Below, in pieces: positions 16,813-27,100 of a stretch of DNA of 32,730 nt; the first letter of the stretch is position 1; every line of letters begins with the position of its first letter. The notes below the pieces were generated by a model that saw nothing but the letters and a program-made list of their open reading frames with translations, was not told the DNA's origin and made no database searches. Origin of the DNA: Planctomycetaceae bacterium (GTDB lineage Bacteria; Planctomycetota; Planctomycetia; Pirellulales; UBA1268). The position numbers and the translations under genes are program-made. Location: assembly GCA_947459185.1 (NCBI GenBank), contig CANHCU010000034.1:1-32730 (forward strand). The letters run 5' to 3'.

Positions 16813-17148
16813 ACGGGCAATGTACCCGCTACGGCCCGTCGGAGCGGGCCTCCTCAGCACACGGACAAGTTGAAAACTTGCCGCCACGAGGGAACGGGGA
16901 GCCGGGGATCGGCGGAAGCTCGAGGAGCTTTTGGATTTTTCGACCTTCTGGGGAATGCGCTGCCGTAGGTCGTGGAAGGAGACTTGGCCGCACGGCCCGA
17001 GGCCTGAAAGCCACTGCGACGAGACTTCTGCCGTCCCCGGCGGGGCAGCACGCTCACGAATCGCGTCCACACACGGCTGCAGATGAATTTCCCCGGGATC
17101 GCAAGTACAAATAGGCTGATCGCTTTCGTTCTTCGTAGAGGATTTTCA
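16813..17148. other. Divergent intergenic region between helicase gene and argH
   Basis: 336 bases without a recognisable gene. It contains the second small hairpin repeat (16866-16887). Near its right end a TACAAAT at 17105-17111 is a possible -10 box for argH, but I see no matching -35 box. Short frames on both strands are rich in Arg and Ser and look non-coding. Confidence 0.5.
16866..16887. repeat. Small hairpin repeat, copy 2, followed by CCGCCAC
   Basis: CAAGTT (16866-16871) pairs with AACTTG (16875-16880) around a GAA loop, followed by CCGCCAC exactly as in the copy at 14649-14671. Relative to that copy, one stem pair changed from C-G to A-T on both arms together, which preserves the hairpin. 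The two copies are in the same orientation and bracket the helicase gene. Confidence 0.6.
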
Positions 17149-18540
17149 GTGGCAGCATCGCATGGACCGCAGAAGGCATGGGGCGGCGTGTTTCGTGAGC
17201 CGACCGACAAGCGGGTCGAGACGTTCTCCGAGAGCGTTTCGTTCGACCGCCGTCTCGCCGACGACGACATCGACGGCTCCATCGCCCACGCCCGGATGCT
17301 GGCCGCCTGCGGCCTGATGTCGGTGCCCGAGGCCGACGCGATCTCACAGACGCTCGAGGAGATCCGCCGGCAGATCGCTGACGGCCAGTTCGAGTTCACC
17401 GCCGCGAGGGAAGACATCCATCTTCACATCGAGGCGGCCCTCACCGCCCGCTTGGGCGACGCCGGCCGCAAGCTGCACACGGCGCGGAGCCGCAACGATC
17501 AGGTGGCCACCGACCTGCGGCTCTACTGCCGGCGGGCGATCGACCGGCTCGACCATGGGCTACTCGAACTCCAGCGGGCCTTTCTCGCGCTCGCCGTCCG
17601 CGAACAGGGGCTCGTCATTCCTGGTTACACCCACATGCGGCGGGCCCAGCCGGTGTTGGCGGCGCATCAACTGCTCGGATGGTGCGAGAAATTCCAGCGC
17701 GACCGCGACAGGCTGGCCGACTGCCGCAAACGCACCAACGTGCTGCCGCTCGGCTCGGGGGCGATCGCCGGCACCACTCTGCCGATCGATCGCGACCATG
17801 TGAAAGACGCGCTCGGCTTCGCGGCCGTGGCCGCCAACAGCCTCGACGGTGCGAGCGACCGCGACTTTGTCTGCGAACTCGCCTTCGTGATCGCGCTGGC
17901 CGGTGTGCATTGCTCCCAGTGGGCCGAGGAGTGGGTGATCTACAGCACGCAGGAGTTCGGCTTTCTCCGCCTGCCGGAGGGCTTCTGCACCGGCAGTTCG
18001 ATCATGCCGCAGAAGATCAATCCCGACGTGCTGGAACTCATCCGCGGCAAGTCGGCACGGTCGATCGGCAACCTGCAGGCGTTGCTCGTGCTGCTCAAAG
18101 GTTTGCCGACCGCCTACAACCGTGACCTGCAGGAAGACAAGGAGGCGATCTTCGACTCGATCGACACGCTCGAGGCGGTGCTCGGCGTCGCCGCGCCGCT
18201 GGTTACGGGCAGCTCGTTCGACCGGGATCGCATCGCCGCCACGATCGACCGCGGCCACCTCGATGCCACGAGCCTGATGGAGGCCTTGATCGCGGCCGGC
18301 GTGCCGCAGCGGACCGCCCACGAGCTCGTCGGCACGTTTGTCCGCCGGGCGATGACCCAGGGCGTGTCGCTGGCAGAGCTTACCGATCCGGAGTTTTTGC
18401 AGGATTATGCCGGCTGGAACGCCTCGCTTCGCAGCGCACTTGGGGCATCCAGGGCAGTTGAACGGATGGTGAGTTTCGGCTCGACCGCCCCTGCGCAGGT
18501 TGCCGACCAAATAGCAGCGTGGGATCGCCGGCTCGCCTAA
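17149..18540 (+). CDS. argH: Argininosuccinate lyase
   Basis: 463 residues from GTG at 17149, chosen because AGAGGA lies seven bases upstream and the length then matches the family (about 460); the frame is open to 17083. The enzyme splits argininosuccinate into arginine and fumarate, the last step of arginine synthesis, in the cytoplasm. The family signature 'GSSIMPQKINPD' is complete and carries the catalytic Ser loop. Other conserved segments are 'KAWGGVF', 'EDIHLHIEAAL', 'LHTARSRNDQVATDLRL', 'PGYTHMRRAQPV' and 'LPLGSGAIAGTTLPIDR'. No other arginine gene is in the window. The HEAT-like gene starts 38 bases after the stop, or inside argH if an upstream GTG (18519) is used. Confidence 0.97.
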   Translation: MAASHGPQKAWGGVFREPTDKRVETFSESVSFDRRLADDDIDGSIAHARMLAACGLMSVPEADAISQTLEEIRRQIADGQFEFTAAREDIHLHIEAALTARLGDAGRKLHTARSRNDQVATDLRLYCRRAIDRLDHGLLELQRAFLALAVREQGLVIPGYTHMRRAQPVLAAHQLLGWCEKFQRDRDRLADCRKRTNVLPLGSGAIAGTTLPIDRDHVKDALGFAAVAANSLDGASDRDFVCELAFVIALAGVHCSQWAEEWVIYSTQEFGFLRLPEGFCTGSSIMPQKINPDVLELIRGKSARSIGNLQALLVLLKGLPTAYNRDLQEDKEAIFDSIDTLEAVLGVAAPLVTGSSFDRDRIAATIDRGHLDATSLMEALIAAGVPQRTAHELVGTFVRRAMTQGVSLAELTDPEFLQDYAGWNASLRSALGASRAVERMVSFGSTAPAQVADQIAAWDRRLA

Positions 18541-18578
18541 GTGCGTGGAGCCACCCACGCCTGACACGGGGGTGGCGG

Positions 18579-21104
18579 GTGGCGACGGGTGTTTCTAGCA
18601 AGGCTTCGGCATGGTGCGTGATCGCGTTGGCGACCGCCTGCGTGGCTCCTGCCAGCGCGGCCGACGGCGTGCGTCCCATGCCCGATCCGCTGGCTCAATC
18701 GGTGCTCGACTCGCTCGCCTTTCCGCCGCGAACGACCCCACCGTCCCTGCTCGACGCCGCGATCCGGGCCGCCGACGTCGAGGCCTACGATGTCGCCGCA
18801 CGCTATTTCTCCACGCTCGCCGACCTGCTTGAGAAGGCGGGCGACAAGCGGCTCGATCTGCTCGCCGATCTGGGCGACACCGCCGACCCCGCCAGCCTTC
18901 GCCGTCTCGAGAGGGTGCTCGGAGACAGTGACGAAGACGTGCGGCCCATCGTGCAGGCGATACAGAATGCGGCGAGGGAACGGCGGCGCGACCCCGCCCG
19001 GCTCACGCAGGCTGGCGACGATCTCTCCAGCGACAATACAGCGACGAGGGCTGCCGCCTTCGACCAACTGGCGCGAGCCGGCGTCGATGCCCTGCCTGTT
19101 CTCGTCAACCTGCTGCAGAGCGAAGACGCGGAGCACGAGCGAGCCCGGCAACTCGCCAGGGAACTTATCCGCACGCTCGGTGCTGATGCCAGACAGCCGT
19201 TGGTGGCATGGCTGGGCTCTGACGACGTGCAGCACTGGCCCGGCATCATCGAGGCGTTGGCAGCAGGGGCCACCAACGACGATGCAGCCAACCTCGCCGA
19301 TTATCTGCTGGCCCCGGCACTCGTGCCCGATGTGCCCCCCGCGGCCCGGGATCGGGCGATCCGCCTGCTCAAGCAACTGTCGGGACGCGGACTGCTGCCC
19401 GCGGAAGCGATGGCCGACCACACGGTGCCGCCGAGCCCAGGCACCGCGATCTCGTTGCTCACCCGCCGACTCGACCGCGTGCTTTCGATCGACGGCCTCC
19501 CCGCCCCGGACCATCTCCTCATGGAGCCCGTGCTCGATCCGGCCATGGCGGCTGCCGCTGGAGGCAAGACGGTGGAGCGGTTCGTCTGGAATTCGGAGTC
19601 AGGCCGGCTTGTGCGACTCAATTTGCCACCCCAGACAGCACGGGCACAGGAGGCGATCCACTTGGCCCGTGATCTGGCGGCGCTCAACGCCACCGAGCCC
19701 GAGGCCGTTCGACTTGTGATCCTGGCAAGGCTCGAAGCGATGCTCGCTGCCGTGGGCGATCCGCTCACGTCGCTCGACCGCGTGCCCACCGAACAGTTTC
19801 AGGCGGCGGTCACGGGACCGGAGGGTTTTGATTACGAGTCCACGGCCGACGTGCTCGAGATCGCCGCCTCCCGCGGCATGTTCCCTGCAGCAGCTGGAGC
19901 GGCACGGGCGATCGCGGCCGCCCATGCCGCGGCCGCGACACAGGCAGCCGACGACCAAGCGACCGACGAACACGCATCCGACGACCCGGCCGCTGCGAAC
20001 GAGGTTGCTGCCCTCACTCCAGAGGTGCGAAAGTCCCTGCTGCGTGCGCTGACGGTGCCCGACGCCACGCTGCAGTTCGAGTCGGCACGGACCCTTGCGT
20101 TGGCCGGCGGCGATCCGCCCTATCGCGGCTCGAGCCGTGTCGTCGAGATCCTGCTTCAGGCCGCCACCAGCACAGGCGAGGAGGTCGCAGTGGTGGCACA
20201 CGTCGATGCGACCGTGCGGGAAGAGTTGGCAACGGGCCTTTCCCGATTCGGCTATCGCGTGGAGAAGGTTGCCTCGGGCCGTGACGCGATTCTCGCCGCG
20301 CGGGCCAACATCGACACCGTGCTCGTTGTGATTGCAGCCCGTACGGTGCGGCCCACGGCCCTCGAGACGGTGCAGTTCATCCAGCGGCAGGCGACGGGCG
20401 ACGTGCCGCCGGTGCTCGTGGTGGTCGATCCGCTCGATGACGATGCCCGTGGGAAATTTCTCACCCAGCTGCTCCTGAAGTTTTCCGATCTGGACTGCGT
20501 CGGGATCATGGATCGCCTCGACAGCCTGTTTGTGCCGCGGGTCGATCTGGTCACCGGCAAGCCGATCGGACCGCCGCGATTTCCTGACCACTTGGCTCAG
20601 GTCGCCGGTCCGCAGGCCGTCGATCCCGTGGCCCGGCAGGCCCGCGCCACACAGCGGCGGACGCGGGCGAGCCAGGCACTTGCCCTGCTCGCCGAACTGG
20701 GTCGCCAAGGCTGGGATGTGTCGGCCGCCGAGACGACCGCGCGACTGGCGGTCATGCAGGGTCCGCAGCCGGGACGCCCCACCGATCTCTTCGGGCCGGC
20801 GGCGGCCCTGCTCGGCACCATCGGCTCGAGCCGGGCACAACAGGCTCTTCTGGGGGAGACGGAGCGGGCCGAACTGCCGGCGGAGTCGCGCAAACAGGCT
20901 CTCGCAGGGTTCGCGGAGAGCGTGAATCGCTACGGCGTGCTCCTTGAATGCGATCCCCTGCAGGCCGTCTACGCACGGTACAATCAATCGACCGTGTCGT
21001 CCGACCGTGCCGTGGCAGGCGCGGTCCTCGACATCATTGAAACGCCCTCCAGGAAGGCCCGCTCCGTCTCCGCCGATGCTGCGCACCCCCGGCCAACACG
21101 GTGA
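18579..21104 (+). CDS. Exported HEAT-like repeat protein with degenerate receiver-like domain
   Basis: 841 residues from GTG at 18579, which has GGGGGTGG nearby; an in-frame GTG at 18519 inside argH is an alternative and also gives a signal peptide. The signal peptide contains '[20 protein letters not shown]'. Residues up to about 500 are mostly helical, with HEAT-like elements ('[43 protein letters not shown]'). An Ala-rich linker lies near 430-475. At about 532-655 there is a Rossmann-like segment ('[40 protein letters not shown]') resembling a response-regulator receiver, but the phosphoacceptor position reads 'VLVVIAART' without an Asp. Function is unknown. The next gene overlaps its end by 29 bases and encodes a receiver-less sigma-54 activator. 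Confidence 0.75.
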   Translation: MATGVSSKASAWCVIALATACVAPASAADGVRPMPDPLAQSVLDSLAFPPRTTPPSLLDAAIRAADVEAYDVAARYFSTLADLLEKAGDKRLDLLADLGDTADPASLRRLERVLGDSDEDVRPIVQAIQNAARERRRDPARLTQAGDDLSSDNTATRAAAFDQLARAGVDALPVLVNLLQSEDAEHERARQLARELIRTLGADARQPLVAWLGSDDVQHWPGIIEALAAGATNDDAANLADYLLAPALVPDVPPAARDRAIRLLKQLSGRGLLPAEAMADHTVPPSPGTAISLLTRRLDRVLSIDGLPAPDHLLMEPVLDPAMAAAAGGKTVERFVWNSESGRLVRLNLPPQTARAQEAIHLARDLAALNATEPEAVRLVILARLEAMLAAVGDPLTSLDRVPTEQFQAAVTGPEGFDYESTADVLEIAASRGMFPAAAGAARAIAAAHAAAATQAADDQATDEHASDDPAAANEVAALTPEVRKSLLRALTVPDATLQFESARTLALAGGDPPYRGSSRVVEILLQAATSTGEEVAVVAHVDATVREELATGLSRFGYRVEKVASGRDAILAARANIDTVLVVIAARTVRPTALETVQFIQRQATGDVPPVLVVVDPLDDDARGKFLTQLLLKFSDLDCVGIMDRLDSLFVPRVDLVTGKPIGPPRFPDHLAQVAGPQAVDPVARQARATQRRTRASQALALLAELGRQGWDVSAAETTARLAVMQGPQPGRPTDLFGPAAALLGTIGSSRAQQALLGETERAELPAESRKQALAGFAESVNRYGVLLECDPLQAVYARYNQSTVSSDRAVAGAVLDIIETPSRKARSVSADAAHPRPTR

Positions 21105-22137
21105 CGAGACCAGCTCCCCGATCAAGGGTCTGATCGGGTCGGGCCCGGCGATGATGGAGGTCTATGCCATGACGCGGCGGGTGGCCGCGTCGAATGCGTC
21201 GGTGCTCCTCGTGGGCGAGACCGGCACGGGCAAGGAACTGGTCGCCAAGGCGATTCACCAGCTTTCGCCGCGAGGTAGCGGTCCCTTCGTCCGTGTCAAT
21301 TGTGGCGCCCTCTCCGAAAGCCTGCTGGAGAGCGAACTCTTCGGCCACGTCCGCGGCTCGTTCACCGGCGCCATCGCCAATCGCACCGGGCGTTTCGAGG
21401 CCGCCCACACCGGCACCATCTTTCTCGACGAGATCAACTCCACCACGCCGAAGCTGCAGGTCAAGCTGCTGCGAGTGTTGCAGGAGCGCGAGTTCGAGCG
21501 GGTGGGCGACACCGAGACGATCCGCGTTGACACCCGCGTGATCGCGGCGAGCAACCGTGAACTGCTCGACGAGGTGGCGAAGGAAAACTTCCGCGAGGAC
21601 CTCTACTACCGGCTCAACGTCGTGCCGATCTACCTGCCTCCCCTGCGGGCCCGTCGCGAGGATATTCCACAACTCGTCAGCCACTTCCTCGAGCACTACA
21701 ACGAGGCCAACGACCGCTACGTCGTGCACATCCAGAAGGAAGCCGCGGCGGCGCTGGCGAAGTATCACTGGCCGGGCAACGTCCGCGAACTGCAGAACGT
21801 AGTCGAGCGGTGCGTGGTGATGGCCACGGGCGACGAACTCACGCTCGACCTCCTGCCGCCGGCGATGACGGGCGACCGGCCGACGGTTTCCCTTCCTGGA
21901 AGAGGAGGCGATCTCGACAGTCTCGCACGCGACCTCGTCGAGCAGGGAATGACGACGGCCGGCCCCGACGACGAAAACCTCTTCGACCGCATCGTCAGCC
22001 GAGTGGAACGGGAGCTGATCGCCCAGATGCTCGCCGACTGCAAGGGGGTGCAGCTCAAGGCCGCCGCCCGGCTCGGCATCAACCGCAACACGCTCCGCAA
22101 GAAGCTCCAAGAGCACGGCCTCGAAGAGGCGGAGTGA
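21076..22137 (+). CDS. Sigma-54-dependent transcriptional activator without receiver domain
   Basis: 353 residues from the ATG at 21076, inside the end of the preceding gene; longer readings to 20944 have no family-like sequence. The AAA+ domain fills residues 18-260: Walker A 'GETGTGKE' (47-54), the sigma-54 contact loop 'GSFTGA' (94-99, a variant of GAFTGA), Walker B 'FLDEIN' (116-121), and '[20 protein letters not shown]' with the arginine fingers. The Fis-type helix-turn-helix is at the C-terminus ('[22 protein letters not shown]'). There is no N-terminal receiver, GAF or PAS domain; only about 17 residues precede the AAA+ core. It is expected to remodel sigma-54 polymerase at enhancer-bound promoters. 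No sigma-54 promoter was found in this window. The 29-base overlap suggests coupled translation with the HEAT-like gene. Confidence 0.92.
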   Translation: MLRTPGQHGDETSSPIKGLIGSGPAMMEVYAMTRRVAASNASVLLVGETGTGKELVAKAIHQLSPRGSGPFVRVNCGALSESLLESELFGHVRGSFTGAIANRTGRFEAAHTGTIFLDEINSTTPKLQVKLLRVLQEREFERVGDTETIRVDTRVIAASNRELLDEVAKENFREDLYYRLNVVPIYLPPLRARREDIPQLVSHFLEHYNEANDRYVVHIQKEAAAALAKYHWPGNVRELQNVVERCVVMATGDELTLDLLPPAMTGDRPTVSLPGRGGDLDSLARDLVEQGMTTAGPDDENLFDRIVSRVERELIAQMLADCKGVQLKAAARLGINRNTLRKKLQEHGLEEAE

Positions 22138-22367
22138 GGTCCGTACAGGCCGCGTCGTGGATCCCGTCGCTTGCGCTCAGGGCTTGTCTGCGACTCGGAA
22201 CCATCCGTGAGGGGCTGCCCGTGCCCCGAAAGCCGGCGTTGCTGACAAGCGCAGGCAGGATGCCGGAGCGTAGTCAGCATCGAGTGAGCGAAGGCAGGAT
22301 GCCGAAGCGAGCGTCCGGCTCTCGGGGCATGGGCAGCCCCGAACCGTGGCCAGCGGGGCAACACCCC
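22138..22367. repeat. Gene-free inverted-repeat element between sigma-54 activator and lipA
   Basis: The 26-base arms at 22211-22236 and 22315-22340 are inverted copies with two mismatches. Between them two direct copies of an 18-base segment (22253-22270 and 22292-22309, 17 of 18 identical) repeat with a 39-base period. The two genes that flank it converge here. No open frame looks like a real protein. The architecture fits a dispersed, possibly non-autonomous repeat; a large hairpin terminator for both genes is the alternative. Confidence 0.6.
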
Positions 22368-23348
22368 CTACTCCACGATCATGCCGTCTTCGGCCATGTC
22401 GCGAGCGTGGTAGCTCGACCGTACCAGCGGTCCCGAGGCCACACGTTTGAACCCCATACCGCGTGCGACTGAAGCAAGTTCGTCAAACTCCTCCGGCGGC
22501 ACATACCGCTCCACCGGCAACGACTCGAGTGTCGGCTGCAGATATTGCCCGAGCGTGAGGAAATCGACGCCGTGGTCGAGCAGGTCGGCGAAGACGTCGA
22601 GCAGTTCGTCGCGGGTCTCGCCCAGGCCGAGCATGAGCCCGCTCTTCGTCTTCACCGTCGGCATGCATCGCTTGGCGTCAGCGAGCAGTTGCAAGGTCCA
22701 GGGATAGTGGCTCTTGCGACCGCGGACCGTGCGGTAGAGGCGAGGCACCGTCTCGGTGTTGTGGTTGAAGACCTCGGGCTTTGATTGCATCAGCCTTTCG
22801 AGTGCTCCGTCCTTACCGATGAAGTCAGGCACGAGCACCTCGACCGTGGCGCCGGTGGCCGCCCGCACCGCCTCCACCGTCAGACGGAAGTGTTCTGCGC
22901 CGCCATCGGCGAGGTCATCGCGGGTCACGCTCGTGATGACCACGTGCCTGAGGCCCAGTCGCTTCGCCGCCTCGGCCACCCGCTCGGGCTCGTCCTGCTC
23001 GAGGGCCTCCGTCTTTCCCTTCGGCACCGAGCAGAAACCACAGGGCCGCGTACAGACGTTGCCAAGAATCATGAACGTGGCCGTGCGGGCCGACCAGCAC
23101 TCCAGCCTGTTGGGGCACTTCGCCGACGAGCAGACCGTCTCGAGGCCAAGTTCGGCAATCAGGTGTGCCGTCTCGCCGTGACCGCCGCCCGGTTCCAGGT
23201 TTCGCCGTAGCCAGGGGGGCAGCCGGCGGGATGGCTGCAGCATCGTCAGAGCAGGCTCGGCGGAGCCACAGCCGGTCTTGCCTCCGGTATTGGGGCCGGC
23301 GGCGTCATCAACGCTGATGATCGGGAGAGAACCGAGCGAGTGGGTCAT
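22368..23348 (-). CDS. lipA: Lipoyl synthase
   Basis: 326 residues from the ATG at 23348, four bases after the stop of the LipB-like gene; an ATG at 23243 would give 291 residues and is the alternative. The enzyme inserts two sulfurs into protein-bound octanoyl groups. The auxiliary cluster motif CX4CX5C is 'CSSAKCPNRLEC' (C73, C78, C84) and the radical-SAM motif CX3CX2C is 'CTRPCGFC' (C99, C103, C106). The C-terminal 'RSSY' (about 310-313), whose Ser ligates the auxiliary cluster, is present. Conserved 'VITSVTRDDLADGGAEHF' and 'NHNTETVPRLYRTVRG' complete the family pattern. All catalytic elements are intact. The N-terminal 35 residues are less conserved and could be an extension. Confidence 0.97.
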   Translation of the reverse strand: MTHSLGSLPIISVDDAAGPNTGGKTGCGSAEPALTMLQPSRRLPPWLRRNLEPGGGHGETAHLIAELGLETVCSSAKCPNRLECWSARTATFMILGNVCTRPCGFCSVPKGKTEALEQDEPERVAEAAKRLGLRHVVITSVTRDDLADGGAEHFRLTVEAVRAATGATVEVLVPDFIGKDGALERLMQSKPEVFNHNTETVPRLYRTVRGRKSHYPWTLQLLADAKRCMPTVKTKSGLMLGLGETRDELLDVFADLLDHGVDFLTLGQYLQPTLESLPVERYVPPEEFDELASVARGMGFKRVASGPLVRSSYHARDMAEDGMIVE

Positions 23349-23352
23349 GCTG

Positions 23353-24126
23353 TTATCCGACACTGCGCGTCCGCTCCGATGGTGCCGATCCGGCGTCTTG
23401 AATCGCGATGGGAAAGCCCGACTGGATATGCGATTGGGGAAACTCGAAGGCATCGACCAGATGTTCCACGAGCGCCGCCCGGGCATCCTGCAGCCGCACC
23501 CGGCGTTGCACATCGGCCTCCACAGACCCCATCGTATGCGTTCCGGCCCCAGCGGCGACAGGCACGCTTTTTATCCGGCGGTGAAGCTCGAGCGGGGGCT
23601 GAATGTTGAGAAATCCGCCGTGCCAGGCCACCCCCCGCCGCACGGCGACGCCCACGGCTGCCAACAGCCCGGTCCGGCCGAAGATGCCGTGCATCCGGGA
23701 GTCGCGGGCCACGCCGCACCGCAGGCTACGGATCGCCCCTTCCAGCCCGGCCTCCAACCGCTCCAGATAGGGGCCAACCGCGTGGCAACCGAGCCCAAGG
23801 CTGGCCAGCGGGGCAAACAGGCTGATGCCGATCTGGCCGGGGCCGTGCAACACCGCACCTCCACCGCGGCCGACGAACCGCACGGTCAGTCTGCGGGACC
23901 GCAGTTCGTCGTCGGAGAGGGCAACGTCGGCCCGGGATCCAAGCCGGCCGATCGTGATCGACGGCGCGAGATCGTAGAGCACGAGCGTCGGCGGCCGGCC
24001 ATGCGGCTCCGACACCTCCCACGCGAGCCGCTCGGCCATTGCTCCGTAGGCATCGATGCCGATGGTGCCAGCGAGCCAGACGGCAACGCCGGCGCGCGAC
24101 GAACAGCCTCCACGACATGCATTCAT
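23353..24126 (-). CDS. LipB-like (octanoyltransferase/lipoate ligase fold) protein lacking canonical catalytic residues
   Basis: 257 residues from the ATG at 24126, 13 bases after the stop of the large upstream gene. The fold signature is present: 'SITIGRLGSRADVALSDDELRSRRLTVRFVGRGGGAVLHGPGQIGISLFAPL' and 'VRRGVAWHGGFLNI'. LipB normally has a Lys in 'GrKIAaiG' and a Cys in 'PCG'. The corresponding segments here read 'GLLAAVG' (Leu154) and 'VPVAAG', so both residues appear to be missing. The gene sits directly before lipA with a 4-base gap, so a role in lipoylation is likely, but it may be a non-canonical transferase, a carrier-binding subunit or an inactive paralogue. The alignment is by eye. 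Confidence 0.75.
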   Translation of the reverse strand: MNACRGGCSSRAGVAVWLAGTIGIDAYGAMAERLAWEVSEPHGRPPTLVLYDLAPSITIGRLGSRADVALSDDELRSRRLTVRFVGRGGGAVLHGPGQIGISLFAPLASLGLGCHAVGPYLERLEAGLEGAIRSLRCGVARDSRMHGIFGRTGLLAAVGVAVRRGVAWHGGFLNIQPPLELHRRIKSVPVAAGAGTHTMGSVEADVQRRVRLQDARAALVEHLVDAFEFPQSHIQSGFPIAIQDAGSAPSERTRSVG

Positions 24127-24139
24127 GATTCCAGTCGCC

Positions 24140-27100
24140 TCACTTCGCCAGCGCCGCCTGCAGGGCATCCCACGGCAGCGGTGCCCAGGGCAAGGCTTCC
24201 GGCAGACGAATCAGCGCCGGACTTGTCGCGAGTCCCACCGAAAGGCCGGCATCGGCCCGGTCGATCGCACGGTCCACGGCAGTTGTGAGCCGGTCCAGCC
24301 AGGCCGGCACCTCCACGCCCGAGCCGCTCGCCACACCCAGAAACCGCGTCGCGCATGCCTCCAGCGAGCCGCCGGCACCCGCAGGGCTTCCCGTGAACAG
24401 TTCCTTCACAGCCGGATCGACCAGCGCCTCGAGCTCATCCTGTTCCAGTGCCGTCGTGAACGGCCGCCGAACCCGATCCGACACGCTTGCCAGCCGCACG
24501 CCCCAGTGCGACTCCAGCCGCGTGAGCCGTTCAACCAGGCTCTCGGCCGTCGTACCGGTCTCGTCCCGCATGCGTCCCCTCCAGGCCTCGGCCGCCTCGA
24601 CCGCGGACCGCCGCGCCAGCACCCGGTGGGCCATGTTCACCGGCCGCAGTGTCCACGCGATGCGCTCATGCTCCGCCTTGATCCGCAGGAAGTCCAGTAG
24701 CACATGGAGGCACTCGCCACGGTCCGACTGCGTGGTCGTAGAGTTCCAGTCGCGATACTCCGGGTGATTCTCCGCCACGCTCTCGAGCACCAGCCGCAGC
24801 CGGGACGCAGCCTGCTTGATCGGCAGCGCACCGCTGGCAAGATCCTCGAGCAGCCGCGTGGGACGCCGCTGCGGCGTCGGAGATTCCGACAGTTCGATCT
24901 CGTCCGGCTCTCCCGCTGCACGGTCGACGAGGTGCTCGAGAAAATTCCGCACGCCGCCCCGCAGGATGCCACGCAGCGAGGGAGGCGAGAGCAGTTGCTG
25001 CGTGAATAGGCCGGCGCCATACCGTTCGACGAACTCCCGAATCACGGCGAACGACTTTTCGTCTCGCAATCGCTCAAGCACCGAGAGCCGGAGCTGCCGG
25101 GCATGCGCCGTCCAGGTGTCGAGCAGACGGGGCACGAGCAGCGACAGGCCGTCGAGAATTCGCTGTGTCGCCAAGGTGGTCTCCGGCTTCGCTCCGCCCG
25201 GCTCTGCCGCCGTCGCCGTCTCCACGATCCGCTCCACGAGCGCCTTCGCGGCGGCCTCGAACACCCGATCGAACTCGCTCACGCTCGCCGCACCCCGAGG
25301 CCGCCGACTCTCGAGCGCCTTGGCGAGGTGCACGATCTCGGCCGTCTCCACCACGAGCCCCAGCCGCGGCAGGCATGCCGCCAGCCGCGTCAGCAGCCGC
25401 TCCCGGCTCCGCGCTAGCACGATCCGTTTGGGATCACCGCCACGCGACAGCGGCACATAGAGCACCATCCGCCCGACAAGCCTGCTCCGCACGAGTGCCA
25501 GCTGATCCCGTGTCGCCTCGGCCTCGCCCGCGAGCAGCGCCGCAAAGAGCCTGCCGATAGACGCCTTGCCCACCCGCTGCCGTCGGGGCGAAGTCTGAAC
25601 CATGCGATGCAGCCCGGGGCCGTGCAGCCGCGCCGACAGCAGCCAGAGCGTTTCGCTCGCCTGCACCGCCGTCTCGATCATCTGTTCGGCCGCGGCATCG
25701 CGGTGCCACCGCAGCTTGTCGAATTCCATGGGCGACATGCCCGGAGACGGCGTGGCATCGCGACCGGCCACCGTTGCCGCCGCGCGAACGAGCGTGCGAC
25801 GCAGCCGTCGCACCGACTCCCGCCAGCCAGAGACGGCATCGATCTCGGCCTGCGATACTTTCGCGCCGGTCGCCGCATCGATCGTGCACCAGCCCACCGC
25901 CGCGTCCGCGAGCAGGTTGCAGACGCCAGCCATGAACTCAGCAGCCGCCTCGACGGATGCCACGCCCGCCAGCGTCGAGCCGCCACCGCCTTCCAGGTCG
26001 AGCATGCCACCATCGACACCGTCATCCGTGGAGTCGCGCCAGACCATCGACTCATAGGCCGACGCCACGCTCTCCTCGCTGCTGTCATTGTCATCTGTCT
26101 GTTCTTCGGCGAAGTCGTCATGGCGTCCGTCGGAACCGTCGGCGTCGCGGCCCGATCGCCGGCTATCGCCCGGTTCGCGACCAGTTGCCGCAGCCGCGAT
26201 CACGTCGGCCACGCCACTGGTATTGGCCTCGACCAGTTCGATAAACCGGCGCACGCGGGATCGGCCGGCCTCCGATCGATCGGCGCAGGCCCGCGCCATC
26301 CACCGTGTAGCCTCCCCCATCCAGACGCCGCCGGAGCGGTCGATCGCCGGACCCTCGAGTAACGAGGCCCAGTGCACGAGCAGACCCATCGCCCCATCGA
26401 GATCCCCCTCGTGGAGCAGACAATCAGTGGCCCTTGCATGCGTCTCGGGTGACGAGAACAACGCCACCTCCTGCCGCCAGAATCCTGGTGGCGGCGGCAG
26501 GGGCGCGGTCTCGCGGCGGCGTGTGAGTGCCGCGATCACCTCGCGGGCCGAATCGTGAACCTCTCGGCCCGAAAGATGCGGCACTCCCGACACCGTCGTC
26601 GTCGCGAACCGATCCCACCACCCGCCGAGCGTCTCGACCGCAGCTGCCGCCCGCGCCGCCGCGGCCGGCGGTCCGTCGAGCGCTGCCTGCCGCCACACGG
26701 CGGCATAGCCATCGAGGATCGATTCCGTGATCGCCACGAGGTCCTCCACACGTGAATCGGTCAGGCTCTCGCCCCCGGGTTCGTGCAGGGGAAACTGACC
26801 GCCCAGTCCGAGAATGTTCCACGGATCGACCACCGCGCCACAGGCCACCGCCCGCATGAGGAGTGCAGTCGCGGTGTCGAGATGATCAAGTGCGGCGGTG
26901 CTTTCTCTTGGAGAGATGCTCTCGCGCGCGGAGATGCTCTCGTCGTCGGCCGCCGCCTGCCGCAACGACTGCTGCGCGGCCACGACGCGGCTTGTAATGC
27001 GGGCTGCCATGCGGGCCGACGCGGCGGGCACCATGCCGGCCATCCGCTCTGCACCATCCGCCCGACCAAGCCGCGCAAGCACGGCCGCCAACGCCACGCT

